This document shows positions 19,586 to 28,140 of a DNA stretch of 64,000 nucleotides, one piece after another. The notes beneath the pieces were generated by a model. It had not been told where the DNA came from, did not search any database, and saw nothing but the letters and a program-made list of their open reading frames with translations. Each line of letters opens with the position of its first letter. Within the stretch, counting starts at the first letter, position 1. Origin of the DNA: Mycolicibacterium sp. HK-90 (lineage in GTDB: Bacteria > Actinomycetota > Actinomycetes > Mycobacteriales > Mycobacteriaceae). The DNA lies in assembly GCF_030486405.1 (NCBI RefSeq), contig NZ_CP129613.1, positions 3,410,001 through 3,474,000 of the forward strand, read 5' to 3'. Made by a program: the position numbers and the translations under genes.

Positions 19586-20848
19586 ATGTCGACCTTGAAC
19601 CTTCCGCCCGGATTCGACTTCACCGATCCCGACATCTACGCCGAACGGCTGCCGGTCGAGGAACTCGCCGAGATGCGCAAGCTCGCGCCCGTCTGGTGGA
19701 ACGAACAGCCGGTGGGCCAAGGCGGGTTCGACGACGGCGGGTTCTGGGTCGTCACAAAACACAAGGACGTCAAAGAGGTGTCGCTGCGCAGTGACGTGTT
19801 CTCCAGTCAGGAGAAGACCGCCCTGCCGCGCTATCGGGAGGGCACCGTCCAGCAGCAGATCGACCAGGGCAAGTTCGTGATGCTCAACATGGACGCGCCC
19901 CATCACACCCATCTGCGCAAGATCATCTCGCGGGCCTTCACCCCACGTGCGGTCGAACGTCTGCGTGCGGATCTCGCCGAGCGGGCCCGCACGATCGTGG
20001 AGACGGCGGCCGCCGAAGGCTCGGGAGACTTCGTCGAGCAGGTGTCGTGCGAGCTGCCGCTGCAGGCGATCGCCGGGCTGATGGGGGTACCGCAGGAGGA
20101 TCGGAAGAAGCTGTTCGACTGGTCCAACCAGATGGTGGGTGACCAGGACCCGGAGTTCGCCTCCAACGACGCGATCAGCGCCTCGGTCGAGCTGATCATG
20201 TACGGGATGCAGATGGCGGCCGAGCGGACGAAGAATCCCGGCGATGACCTGGTCTCCAAGCTTCTCGAGGCAGACGTGGAGGGCCACAAGCTCTCCGACG
20301 ACGAGTTCGGTTTCTTCGTCATCCTGCTCGCGGTGGCCGGCAACGAGACCACCCGGAACTCGATCACGCAGGGCATGATGGCGTTCGCCGACCATCCCGA
20401 CCAGTGGGAGTTGTTCAAGCGGGAGCGGCCGTCCACCGCCGCCGACGAGATCGTCCGGTGGGCCACCCCGGTGACGTCATTCCAGCGCACCGCACTGGAG
20501 GACACCGAACTCGCGGGCGTTCAGATCAAGAAGGGGCAACGGGTGGTGATGTTCTACCGCTCGGCGAACTTCGACGAGGATGTGTTCGACGACCCATACA
20601 CCTTCAACATCCTGCGGGATCCCAACCCGCACGTGGGATTCGGCGGCACCGGCGCGCACTACTGCATCGGCGCCAACCTGGCCAGGATGACCATCGACCT
20701 GATCTTCAACGCGATCGCCGACGGGATGCCCGACCTGACGCCGATCTCGGCTCCGGAACGGCTCAGGTCGGGCTGGCTGAACGGCATCAAACACTGGCAG
20801 GTTGACTATCGCACCCGTGCCGACGTGAAATCTCCTGTGTCGCATTAG
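19586..20848 (+). CDS. cyp125: Cytochrome P450 of the CYP125 family (steroid C26/C27 monooxygenase)
   Basis: A 420-residue P450 nearly colinear with M. tuberculosis CYP125 (Rv3545c), which oxidises the cholesterol/cholestenone side-chain terminus to start side-chain degradation. Visible landmarks are NLPPGFDFTDPDIYAERLPV at the N terminus, the I-helix VAGNETTRNSITQG, and the heme loop FGGTGAHYCIGANLAR with Cys360 as thiolate ligand. It lacks the N-terminal extension of the tuberculosis protein. It is not inside a visible kstR-regulated cholesterol cluster, so it may be a second CYP125 (such as the extra copies in M. smegmatis). A KstR-type site precedes it. Its 3' end overlaps the convergent membrane-protein gene by 62 bases. 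Confidence 0.93.
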   Translation: MSTLNLPPGFDFTDPDIYAERLPVEELAEMRKLAPVWWNEQPVGQGGFDDGGFWVVTKHKDVKEVSLRSDVFSSQEKTALPRYREGTVQQQIDQGKFVMLNMDAPHHTHLRKIISRAFTPRAVERLRADLAERARTIVETAAAEGSGDFVEQVSCELPLQAIAGLMGVPQEDRKKLFDWSNQMVGDQDPEFASNDAISASVELIMYGMQMAAERTKNPGDDLVSKLLEADVEGHKLSDDEFGFFVILLAVAGNETTRNSITQGMMAFADHPDQWELFKRERPSTAADEIVRWATPVTSFQRTALEDTELAGVQIKKGQRVVMFYRSANFDEDVFDDPYTFNILRDPNPHVGFGGTGAHYCIGANLARMTIDLIFNAIADGMPDLTPISAPERLRSGWLNGIKHWQVDYRTRADVKSPVSH

Positions 20849-21161
20849 CGCTCGGGTAGTCGATGATCGAGCGCCAGTATTCCTCGGGGATCTCGGTATT
20901 CGACCGCAGCACCATGGCCAGGCCCGTGGCCATCGCGATGCCCAGCAGCCCGAGCCACAGGCCGGCCAGCGCGATCAGGATCCACAGCACCGTCGTGAGC
21001 GCGGGCCATGGCGACACCACGGCGAGCACCGGCGCGAAGAAGAATCCGGCGCCGACGTAGGCCGCTGAGCCGGCCCGATCAGCGGCCATGACGGCGTGCA
21101 GCCAGCGTGGAATCGACGGGTCCGACCGAAGTACTTCCCGCGTCGCTGATGTCTTTCGCAT
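20787..21161 (-). CDS. Small two-helix membrane protein
   Basis: A 124-residue protein with two hydrophobic segments (about 35-60 and 65-90, the second with ALAGLWLGLLGIAMATGLAM) and a hydrophilic C-terminal tail. No family recognised. AGGAGG lies before ATG 21161, supporting expression. Its last 62 bases run antisense to the 3' end of cyp125. Divergent from the XRE regulator gene. Confidence 0.6.
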   Translation of the reverse strand: MRKTSATREVLRSDPSIPRWLHAVMAADRAGSAAYVGAGFFFAPVLAVVSPWPALTTVLWILIALAGLWLGLLGIAMATGLAMVLRSNTEIPEEYWRSIIDYPSANATQEISRRHGCDSQPASV

Positions 21162-21269
21162 CCTGGCCTCCTGTCGTGGGGACGCCTCCACCGTGCCGCC
21201 GACCGGGTAACCACCGCAATTACCCCGCAGGTAGTGGTCATCTCCCCACCCGTGGGTGAGACTCGGGTG

Positions 21270-22064
21270 GTGACGAGCACGAACATCCAGACACCCATCG
21301 GCTCACTGATGCGGGACTGGCGGCTGCGCAGGCGGGTCAGCCAGTTGGACCTGGCCATCGAAGCCGACGTCTCGGCCCGGCACCTCAGCTTCATCGAGAC
21401 CGGCCGCTCGGTGCCGAGCCGGGCGATGGTGCTGCGGCTGGCCGAGGCCCTCGAGGTGCCGCTGCGCGATCAGAACCAGCTGTTGCTGGCCGCGGGACTG
21501 GCGCCGGCATACGCCGAACGAACGATCGACGATCCCGAGATGGCCGGCGTGCGCGACGGCGTCGCACAGGTGTTGGACGCCTACCATCCGTTCCCGTGTG
21601 TCGTCGTCGATCGCACCTGGAATCTGTTGCAGGCCAACGCCGGTACCGCACTCATGTTGCAGAATGTCGCCGCACACCTGCTGGACCGTCCCAATGCACT
21701 GCGCATCACCCTGCATCCGGAGGGTATGGCACCCCGCATCCGTAACCTTGCCGAATGGCGCCACCACCTGATCACCCGGTTGCGCCGCGAGGTCACCGTC
21801 AGCGGATCCGCCGAATTGGCACACCTGCTCGCCGAGATCGAGTCCTACCCGGGAGGCATGGAGCCGGTCCGCGACCTCGGTGGCGTCGCGGTGCCGCTGG
21901 AACTCACCGCCGACGACGGCACCGTGCTGACCTTCCTCAGCACCGTCACCACGTTCGGAACCGCGCTGGACCTGACCGCAGCCGAACTCAGCATCGAGGC
22001 GTTTCTGCCGGCCGATGCGCGAACCGCGGCCGCCCTGCGCCAGAGAAGTGGTCAGACCACTTGA
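21270..22064 (+). CDS. XRE-family regulator with MmyB-like ligand domain
   Basis: A 264-residue transcription factor: an N-terminal Cro/C1 helix-turn-helix (about 8-65, with RVSQLDLAIEADVSARHLSF) and a C-terminal PAS-like MmyB domain (about 95-260, with VVVDRTWNLLQANAGTALML). MmyB-type proteins in actinobacteria often control the neighbouring gene and have been proposed to bind fatty acids. The start is uncertain among tandem GTG codons at 21267 and 21270 and an upstream ATG at 21234. It is divergent from the small membrane protein gene. Its final codons overlap the FadR-type operator of the next gene. Confidence 0.82.
   Translation: MTSTNIQTPIGSLMRDWRLRRRVSQLDLAIEADVSARHLSFIETGRSVPSRAMVLRLAEALEVPLRDQNQLLLAAGLAPAYAERTIDDPEMAGVRDGVAQVLDAYHPFPCVVVDRTWNLLQANAGTALMLQNVAAHLLDRPNALRITLHPEGMAPRIRNLAEWRHHLITRLRREVTVSGSAELAHLLAEIESYPGGMEPVRDLGGVAVPLELTADDGTVLTFLSTVTTFGTALDLTAAELSIEAFLPADARTAAALRQRSGQTT
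22046..22062 (+). promoter_or_regulatory. FadR-type GntR operator
   Basis: AAGTGGTC-A-GACCACTT is a perfect 17-base dyad, 25 bases before the GntR gene and overlapping the end of the XRE gene. It is two symmetric bases away from the E. coli FadR consensus AACTGGTCnGACCAGTT, as expected for the FadR subfamily gene it precedes. Confidence 0.8.
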
Positions 22065-22087
22065 CCTCTTACCGCTGAGCGGGCAGC

Positions 22088-22819
22088 ATGGCGGGCATGG
22101 CCCTACAACCGGTGAACCGCCGTTCCGTGCCCGAGGACGTGTTCGAGCAGATCGTCAGCGAGGTGCTCAGCGGCCAGATGCAGCCCGGAGAGCCGCTTCC
22201 GAGTGAACGCCGGCTGGCCGAGGTGCTCGGGGTGTCCCGACCCGCCGTACGCGAAGCGATCAAGCGGCTGACCGAGGCCGGCCTGGTCGAGGTACGGCAG
22301 GGCGACTCGACCACCGTGCGTGACTTCCGCAGGCATGCCGGCCTCGACCTGCTGCCCCGGCTGCTGCTGCGCGCGGGAGAACTCGACGTAGGAGTGGTGC
22401 GCAGCATCCTGGAAACCCGATTGCACAACGGGCCGAAGGTCGCCGAGCTGGCCGCCCGCCGCGCTGGACCCGAACAGGTTGCCGAGCTCACCCGGACCGT
22501 GGAACTGCTGGCGGCCGAACCGGATCCGGTAGAGCAGCAACGTCACGCACTCACCTTCTGGGACCAGGTGGTCGACGGCGCCGATTCCATCGCATTCCGA
22601 TTGATGTACAACACCCTTCGGCAGACCTACGAGCCGGCACTCCCGGCGTTGGCCACCATGATGGCCGCCGAGGTCGGACGCCCGGACGCGTACGGACGCA
22701 TCGTCGAGGCGATCGCGGCCGCCGATCCCGAAGCGGCCCGAGCCGCCGCGCAGGACCTGTTGGAGCCGGCCACCAACGCGCTGATGGGCGCCCTCGACGC
22801 ACTGGAGGAAAACCGATGA
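22088..22819 (+). CDS. FadR-subfamily GntR regulator
   Basis: A 243-residue GntR-family regulator: winged-helix DNA-binding domain (about 12-80) with [20 protein letters not shown] and [15 protein letters not shown], then an all-helical FCD ligand domain. Start is ATG 22088 or 22097; neither has a strong ribosome site. Its stop overlaps the start of the hydroxylase gene (ATGA at 22816-22819), so the two form a coupled pair, and the palindrome at 22046-22062 is its likely autoregulatory site. The effector is probably an acyl compound or other organic acid (inference from subfamily). Confidence 0.88.
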   Translation: MAGMALQPVNRRSVPEDVFEQIVSEVLSGQMQPGEPLPSERRLAEVLGVSRPAVREAIKRLTEAGLVEVRQGDSTTVRDFRRHAGLDLLPRLLLRAGELDVGVVRSILETRLHNGPKVAELAARRAGPEQVAELTRTVELLAAEPDPVEQQRHALTFWDQVVDGADSIAFRLMYNTLRQTYEPALPALATMMAAEVGRPDAYGRIVEAIAAADPEAARAAAQDLLEPATNALMGALDALEENR

Positions 22820-23469
22820 CGCGCAACACCTTCACCCTCGGCGATGCGGCCCGGGAATTCACCAGGCACCCGACCCCGTGGATGATCGGTGGCGCACTCG
22901 TCGTCGCCGTCACCGCACGGGCAGCCGTCGGGGACTGGCAACTCACCGACCTGTTGGTGCCCGCGGCGATGCTCGCGTCGTTCCCGTTCTTCGAATGGAT
23001 TGTCCACGTCTTCGTACTGCACTGGAAGCCAAGAAAGTTCGGCCGCTTCACGGTGGATTCGCTGCTGGCGCGCGATCACCGGCGACACCATGTCGACCCG
23101 CGCGACATTCCGCTGATCTTCATCCCCTGGCGGGCACTGCTCTGGATCTTGCCCCTGGCAACGGCGGTGGCCCTGCTGGCTTTCCCGCGCCCGGCCCTCG
23201 GGCTGACCTTCCTGTCGTTCTTGACCGTGCTCGGACTCGGCTACGAATGGTGCCACTACCTGATCCACAGCGACTACAAGCCGAAAAGCAGTGTGTACCG
23301 CGCTGTTTGGCGTAATCACCGACAGCACCACTACAAGAACGAACACTACTGGTTCACCGTCACCACGGCCGGTACCGCCGACCGGGTGCTGGGGACTCAT
23401 CCCGACCCTGCGACGGTACCGACCTCACCGACGGCGAAGAACCTGCATGCGGTTACGCCTGCACGATGA
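22816..23469 (+). CDS. Sterol desaturase / fatty acid hydroxylase family protein
   Basis: A 217-residue di-iron membrane hydroxylase. Four hydrophobic segments (about 22-45, 50-70, 105-125, 135-150) surround the histidine clusters HVFVLH, HRRHH, HYLIH and [12 protein letters not shown] that ligate two irons. Family members insert hydroxyls or double bonds in sterols, carotenoids or fatty acyl chains. It is translationally coupled to the FadR-type regulator, which suggests the regulator senses its lipid substrate. The 3' end overlaps the convergent ldtA gene by 17 bases. Confidence 0.88.
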   Translation: MTRNTFTLGDAAREFTRHPTPWMIGGALVVAVTARAAVGDWQLTDLLVPAAMLASFPFFEWIVHVFVLHWKPRKFGRFTVDSLLARDHRRHHVDPRDIPLIFIPWRALLWILPLATAVALLAFPRPALGLTFLSFLTVLGLGYEWCHYLIHSDYKPKSSVYRAVWRNHRQHHYKNEHYWFTVTTAGTADRVLGTHPDPATVPTSPTAKNLHAVTPAR

Positions 23470-24232
23470 TGGGATCGCCCAGTCTCACCGTGTTGAAGTA
23501 CCAATCCGCGTTGTCCGGGCTGAGATTGATGCATCCGTGGCTGACGTTGGCGTAGCCCTGCGAGCCCACCGACCAGGGCGCGCCATGCACGTAGACGCCA
23601 CCCCACGTCACCCGCACCGCATCGTAGACCGTGAGCTTGTAGCCCTCCGGGTCGCTGAGCGGAATGCCGATGGTGCGTGAATCCATCACGACGACAGGCT
23701 CTTTGGACAATGCGGTGAAGGTGCCCTGGGGAGTCGGAAACTTCGGCTTGCCCATCGAAGCCGGCATCTCACGTGCGACGGCACCGTCGATGCTGACGGT
23801 GAAGGTGTGTGCGCTCACATCAGCCACACCCAGCACCTCGGCCCCGGTCTCGAAGCTCGTCTTGACACCTCCGGCGCTGACCGAGATCTTCGAATGTGCC
23901 GGCCACAGTTGATCCGGCTTCCACTGCATTACCTCGTCACTGAGCCAGGTGAACGTGCCCGTCGGGGTATCGGGTGAGCTGATCCGCAGGCTGCGCTGCG
24001 CGGCGGCACGATCGGTAACCGGGCTGCCGAACGTCACGGTCAGCGGCATCGCGACACCGACCACGGCGCCCGCGGCAGGCTCGATCTTCGCCGCGGGCTC
24101 GGGCGTGCTCACCGCAGCAGACGCGACATTCACCGTGCTCGCGACGGCCAGGGTGGCGACACCAATCGCCGCAAACACTTTCAGCACCGAAGCTCGAACG
24201 GTTCCGAATGACGACGATGGGGCACTCTGCAT
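23453..24232 (-). CDS. ldtA: L,D-transpeptidase, LdtMt1/LdtA type
   Basis: A 259-residue exported L,D-transpeptidase that forms 3-3 crosslinks in peptidoglycan. A signal peptide/anchor (about 16-40, LKVFAAIGVATLAVASTVNV) precedes an Ig-like domain (about 50-130) and the YkuD catalytic domain (about 135-259) with HGAPW (His216) and SHGCIN (His232, Cys234 nucleophile). Sequence follows M. tuberculosis LdtMt1 (Rv0116c) closely, including KEPVVVMDSRTIGIPL. ATG 24232 follows GGTGAA and gives a normal signal peptide, unlike the longer in-frame start at 24325. Confidence 0.92.
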   Translation of the reverse strand: MQSAPSSSFGTVRASVLKVFAAIGVATLAVASTVNVASAAVSTPEPAAKIEPAAGAVVGVAMPLTVTFGSPVTDRAAAQRSLRISSPDTPTGTFTWLSDEVMQWKPDQLWPAHSKISVSAGGVKTSFETGAEVLGVADVSAHTFTVSIDGAVAREMPASMGKPKFPTPQGTFTALSKEPVVVMDSRTIGIPLSDPEGYKLTVYDAVRVTWGGVYVHGAPWSVGSQGYANVSHGCINLSPDNADWYFNTVRLGDPIIVQA

Positions 24233-24538
24233 TTCACCAGTGTAGGTGCTCGCCGGGACTGCTCCCCTCAGGCGCAGCGTGGCGGCGGTTGACCGGGGTT
24301 CGCGGTAACGCGGTGAATTGCCCATGGTGAATTCATCGATATACCACGTCAGAACGTTTCACACCGGCGACGGCGCCGCCGAAATTCTCATCGAATACCC
24401 ATGACCGGGCCCGGTCACGATGGGGGCCGAACAGCCGCTCTGACCGCGCGGCACGACGTTTGCGGTGCAGCGTTGAGATTCCGGTGGGCGGGCCCGCACC
24501 GGACGTCCGCCATACCGGACCTCAGCAACGCCGGCTGC
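24233..24538. other. 306-base intergenic stretch
   Basis: Lies between the ldtA start and the stop of the next minus-strand gene. It must hold the ldtA promoter and possibly the end signal of the upstream gene; a GC-rich dyad around 24366-24381 (GGCGACGGCGCCGCC) is the only structure I see. Frames through it on either strand look like shadows. Confidence 0.4.
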
Positions 24539-25891
24539 TCAGGGTGCGGCGGGCACCGGCACCTGTGACTCGGGTGCCGGTGGCGCGACCTCCGGTGCGG
24601 GTGCAGGCACTTCCGGCGCCGGTTCTGGCGGCGGTGGTGGCGGCTCGGGCGCGGGGGGTGGCGGCGGCGGTGGCGGTGGTTCGGGAGCCGGCGGTGGCGG
24701 CGCCGCGGTCTCTGGCTGCGGCGCGGGCGGCGCCTGCTCCACGGCGACCGGCTGCTGGCCCGGGTCGGGCGGCGGCGCCGCGGGATCAGGCTGGGGCAGC
24801 GGGGATTGCAGCTCCGGAGGCAACGGTTCCTGCCCCGGCACCATCGGCTCGAGTGGCGCGCTCGATGTCTCGATCTCCGCGGTCGGGGCGGCACCGGGCT
24901 GTTCCAGGATGTACTGGGGTTCGACTGTTTCGTCGACCGGCTCGACGGCCGGTGGCACCTCGGGCACCGCAGGCGGCGCAGCGGGCACGGCGACCGGCGC
25001 CGTCGGGTGCGTCGACCCGGAGTCGCCCGCGGTACTCACCACCGGGCGGGTGGTGCGGTGGTGGGTCGGCTCGGTGCCAGGGATCAGCTGCTGACCGATG
25101 GCCAGGGACAGCGACACCGCGAATGCCACCACACCGCCGACCAAAATCGCCAGCGGCGCCGCATGCTTGGTGGGCCGGCGCCGACCGGACGACGACGCGG
25201 CGTCGTCACCGAAAACCATCCGGCCCCGGCGCGCCGAAGCCAGCGCGGCGCCACGGGCCAACGGCAGTCCGGGCTCCGCGGGAGCAAACACCGGCAGCTC
25301 CAGTGCCTGTTCCAATTTCGGCAGCACGACGTCCAGATCGACAGCGGAACCGACGACCACCAGCGCATCCGGGCGCGGATCGGCGGCGTCCAACGTCCCC
25401 GACAGCCAATCGGTCAGACCGGCCACCGTCTCGATGCCACGGCTCACCGTGGTCTGGACCGGGTTGTCGCCGCTCACCGTCATCGCCTGCACCACATCGG
25501 GTTCCAGGACACACACCCCGGTGGTGCCGAATCCCACGATGCCCGCGACGCGACGGGCCAGGGCATCTGTGGCCTGCCGCAACCGGACCGGGACCGCCTC
25601 GGCGATCGCAGCGTCAGCCAGCTTGTCCAACAACATCGTCGCCTCGGCGCCGGCCCCCGAACTCCAGGTGACACCGATCATCGTCAGGCGCCGACCACGC
25701 TCAGCCGCAACCTGTTCGGTGCGGCGGATCGCTGCCACGACCTGATCGCAGATCTCGCCGGTCCCCGATGACGCATGGCCACGAATGTCGAAGGCGTCAT
25801 GGTCGACGGTCGCTCCGTCGGCCTCGCAGCCCTCTACCAGGACCAGACCGACGGTGGACGGTGTCATCGAAACACCGAGCACCGCGTCCAC
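24539..25891 (-). CDS. Membrane-anchored actin/Hsp70-like (DUF7159-type) protein with proline-rich tail
   Basis: A 450-residue mycobacterial protein. Residues 1-240 resemble an ASKHA (actin/Hsp70) domain: VLGVSMTPSTVGLVLVEG at the phosphate-1 position, VGFGTTGVCVLEPD at phosphate-2, and VVVGSAVDLDVVLPKLEQAL then EPGLPLARGAALASA near the adenosine-site end. The usual catalytic Asp of phosphate-1 is replaced, so ATPase activity is doubtful. One membrane helix (APLAILVGGVVAFAVSLSLA) follows, and about 150 residues rich in Pro, Ala and Glu are predicted outside the cell. GTG 25891 has GAGGGG at good spacing; GTG 25897 is an alternative. Confidence 0.75.
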   Translation of the reverse strand: MDAVLGVSMTPSTVGLVLVEGCEADGATVDHDAFDIRGHASSGTGEICDQVVAAIRRTEQVAAERGRRLTMIGVTWSSGAGAEATMLLDKLADAAIAEAVPVRLRQATDALARRVAGIVGFGTTGVCVLEPDVVQAMTVSGDNPVQTTVSRGIETVAGLTDWLSGTLDAADPRPDALVVVGSAVDLDVVLPKLEQALELPVFAPAEPGLPLARGAALASARRGRMVFGDDAASSSGRRRPTKHAAPLAILVGGVVAFAVSLSLAIGQQLIPGTEPTHHRTTRPVVSTAGDSGSTHPTAPVAVPAAPPAVPEVPPAVEPVDETVEPQYILEQPGAAPTAEIETSSAPLEPMVPGQEPLPPELQSPLPQPDPAAPPPDPGQQPVAVEQAPPAPQPETAAPPPPAPEPPPPPPPPPAPEPPPPPPEPAPEVPAPAPEVAPPAPESQVPVPAAP

Positions 25892-26278
25892 ATGCACCCC
25901 CTCGGAGCAGTGGCCACGAAACGGCGGTCCGCTGCGGTGTCGCAACGGACCGATTAGTGCGAAGAAATGTGGCCGTCGTCCAAACTTCTCACGGTGACAT
26001 TACCCGGTGGCAACCTCACCCCGAAGCGCCGCACCGGCGTTACCGTCCGCCGGGTCGAGGCGAAATGTGCTGTGCCACAAAACCACCAGGACACGCCCGG
26101 GCGTCCGGTTTGCCACGAACGTGCCACCGGCCCCGTCAATATTCGGGCGACGACGCGGCTGACGCGGGGAACCGCCGTATCGGCGCTCGCCCGCGCCAGC
26201 CACCCTCGGGCCGGGTCGATCCCCGTCCGGTCCAGGTGCTGCGGGCTCCTCGTGGACCGGCGGAGCGACGGGCGAGGT
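25892..26278. other. 387-base intergenic stretch
   Basis: Upstream of the DUF7159-type gene and downstream of the dehydratase stop (both minus strand). Likely contains the DUF7159 promoter near 25940-26000, where base composition falls slightly. I see no convincing gene, RNA or repeat; frames across it lack ribosome sites and family features. Confidence 0.4.
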
Positions 26279-27232
26279 TCACTGGTCGCCGGACAAAATC
26301 CCGGCCAGCAGCGATGGCTCGATGTTGCCCCCGGAGACGATGGCGACCGTCCGGCCCCGCGGCGTCGCCCCGGCGCGGTAGCCGGCCAAGGCGACGGCTC
26401 CGCTGGGTTCGGCGACCAGATGCGCACGTTGGGCCAGTTCACGTACCGCTGAACGTATCTCGGCCTCCGACACCGTGATCACCTCATCGAGCACGCGCTG
26501 CAGGTGAGCGAACGTCAACTCCGATGGTGTCGAGCGCAGGCCGTCGGCGATGGTTCGGTTGCGTTGCGCCACAGGCCAATCCACCCGGCGACCGGCGGCA
26601 AGGCTTTCGGCGGTGTCGGCGGCGAGCTCGGGTTCCACTCCGAACACCTTGGCCTGCGGGCACCGGGCCCGGATCGCGGTTCCCACACCCGATGCCAGAC
26701 CGCCGCCACTGACCGGGATGAGGACGGCCGCGACGTCGGCCAGGTCCTGCGCGATCTCCAGGCCGACGGTGCCCTGGCCGGCGATCACGTCGGGATGGTC
26801 GAACGGTGGTATGAGCACTCCGCCGGTGCGCTCGACCAGTTCGGCCGCAACCGATTCACGCTCCCCGGCTCCGCACAACGTCACCTGAGCGCCGCGATCC
26901 CGGGTGGCATTGACTTTCACCGTCGGCGTTTCCTCGGGCATCACGATGTGGGCGGTGACGCCGAACGCCGCGGCCGCATAGGCCACCGCCTGTGCGTGGT
27001 TGCCGCTGGAGTAGGCCACCACTCCCCTGGCCCGGACGCCGGGATCGAGCCGGCCCAGGGCGTTGAAGGCACCCCGGATCTTGAATGCGCCGATCGGCTG
27101 CAGGTTCTCCGGCTTGAGCCACAACGGCCGATCTGGGTCCGCCCATCCAGCGGCCAACAGCGGGGTACGCACGATGTCGGGGGCGATCCGCCGGGCGGCG
27201 GCGTCGATGTCGTCGATGGTCACCAGCTTCAC
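26279..27232 (-). CDS. Serine/threonine dehydratase-like PLP enzyme
   Basis: A 317-residue fold-type II pyridoxal-phosphate enzyme. Lys51 in GAFKIRGA forms the internal aldimine, SSGNHAQ binds the cofactor, and the glycine loop SGGGLASG holds the phosphate. It lacks the C-terminal ACT regulatory domain of biosynthetic IlvA, so it is a catabolic-type threonine/serine dehydratase or a serine racemase relative. ATG 27232 starts the protein. It is divergent from the thioesterase gene across about 100 bases. Confidence 0.88.
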   Translation of the reverse strand: MKLVTIDDIDAAARRIAPDIVRTPLLAAGWADPDRPLWLKPENLQPIGAFKIRGAFNALGRLDPGVRARGVVAYSSGNHAQAVAYAAAAFGVTAHIVMPEETPTVKVNATRDRGAQVTLCGAGERESVAAELVERTGGVLIPPFDHPDVIAGQGTVGLEIAQDLADVAAVLIPVSGGGLASGVGTAIRARCPQAKVFGVEPELAADTAESLAAGRRVDWPVAQRNRTIADGLRSTPSELTFAHLQRVLDEVITVSEAEIRSAVRELAQRAHLVAEPSGAVALAGYRAGATPRGRTVAIVSGGNIEPSLLAGILSGDQ

Positions 27233-27329
27233 GGCATAGAGTCTCTCCCGCCGCCGGGTCCGGCGGAAGTCCGGCCCGTCCCCGCCCGCTACCGTGGAGC
27301 GGCGATCCCGCCGGCCCTGGAGTGCTCAC

Positions 27330-27749
27330 GTGACCTACAGCTTTGCCATCGTCCCGCGGTACGCCGAAATCGACCAGCAGGGTGTGGTCTTCAACGGCCA
27401 CTACCTCACCTGGTTCGACGAGGCATGTACCGGACTGTTCGACCACCTGCAGGTGAGCTATCCCGATCTGATCGCCGCGGGCCTCGACATGCAGGTGGTC
27501 CACACCGAGATCGACTTCCGGGCGCCGGTGCGTTGGCGGGAGGCGGTGCGCGTCGCCGTAGAGTGCCGGCGCATCGGTGACACCAGCTTCACCCTCGGAT
27601 TCACCGTCCTCGGTACCGACGCCGCCGGCCACGAACTGCCCAGGGTCTGCGGGAGCAACGTGTACGTCGTGGTCTCGACCGACGACTGGGCCAAACGACC
27701 CATACCTGACACCGTCCGCGCCGCACTCAGATCCGTTGCGAGCCAATAA
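27330..27749 (+). CDS. Hotdog-fold acyl-CoA thioesterase (4-hydroxybenzoyl-CoA type)
   Basis: A 139-residue hotdog-fold protein with the 4HBT motif YAEIDQQGVVFNGHYLTWFDEA, in which the Asp is the catalytic acid, and IDFRAPVRW further on. These enzymes hydrolyse acyl-CoA thioesters in the cytosol. GTG 27330 has GGAG upstream; an in-frame GTG at 27294 overlaps a likely -10 (TACCGT, 27290-27295) and so is probably untranslated. Divergent from the dehydratase gene. Confidence 0.85.
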   Translation: MTYSFAIVPRYAEIDQQGVVFNGHYLTWFDEACTGLFDHLQVSYPDLIAAGLDMQVVHTEIDFRAPVRWREAVRVAVECRRIGDTSFTLGFTVLGTDAAGHELPRVCGSNVYVVVSTDDWAKRPIPDTVRAALRSVASQ

Positions 27750-27823
27750 TTGTCCCGACCTCGCCATTGTCGGTGCCCCGTCCGACATCTCGACGACGGA
27801 CCGCCGGCGCGCCGAGCACCGAA

Positions 27824-27847
27824 GAATTCGCGTTGAAACGCGAGTTC
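27824..27847. promoter_or_regulatory. 24-base near-perfect dyad upstream of the 27.9-kb gene pair
   Basis: GAATTCGCGTT-GA-AACGCGAGTTC, 11-bp arms with one mismatch, 52 bases before the ATG at 27899. It is well placed to be an operator of the two-gene unit that follows; a hairpin ending the upstream thioesterase gene is an alternative. Confidence 0.5.
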
Positions 27848-27898
27848 ACAGGTAGCACAATCGGTGTGGACGGCGAGTCCGGTCGGTGAGGGGGAAAC

Positions 27899-28123
27899 AT
27901 GACGCAGGCCAGCGGTGGCGGATATGACGACGGTTTCGATGACGACGCCCCGGAGGCCGACGTCGCCGAACAGCTGATACCGGTCGGCGTCGATGATGAG
28001 GACGACGCGTTGTCGGATCTGCGGCGGGTGCGGATCTCGACGGATACCGAAGCCACCGAGGCCGACCTGATCGATCAGGCCATCGTGGTGCCACTGGACG
28101 ACGAGTCCGACTTCGACCGCTGA
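27899..28123 (+). CDS. Small very acidic hypothetical protein
   Basis: A 74-residue protein with about a third Asp/Glu, including GYDDGFDDDAPEAD near the N terminus and PLDDESDFDR at the C terminus. No signal peptide or membrane helix. GAGGGGGAA gives a strong ribosome site before ATG 27899. Seventeen bases separate its stop from the GerW-like gene, so they are probably one operon. Function unknown; the composition suggests a binding partner or disordered adaptor. Confidence 0.68.
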   Translation: MTQASGGGYDDGFDDDAPEADVAEQLIPVGVDDEDDALSDLRRVRISTDTEATEADLIDQAIVVPLDDESDFDR

Positions 28124-28140
28124 CAGGAAGGATGCCGAGC

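Noticed and set aside
24415..25771. Long plus- and minus-strand frames opposite the DUF7159-type gene
   Set aside because: Repetitive proline/arginine-rich translations are shadows of the proline-rich tail in other frames.
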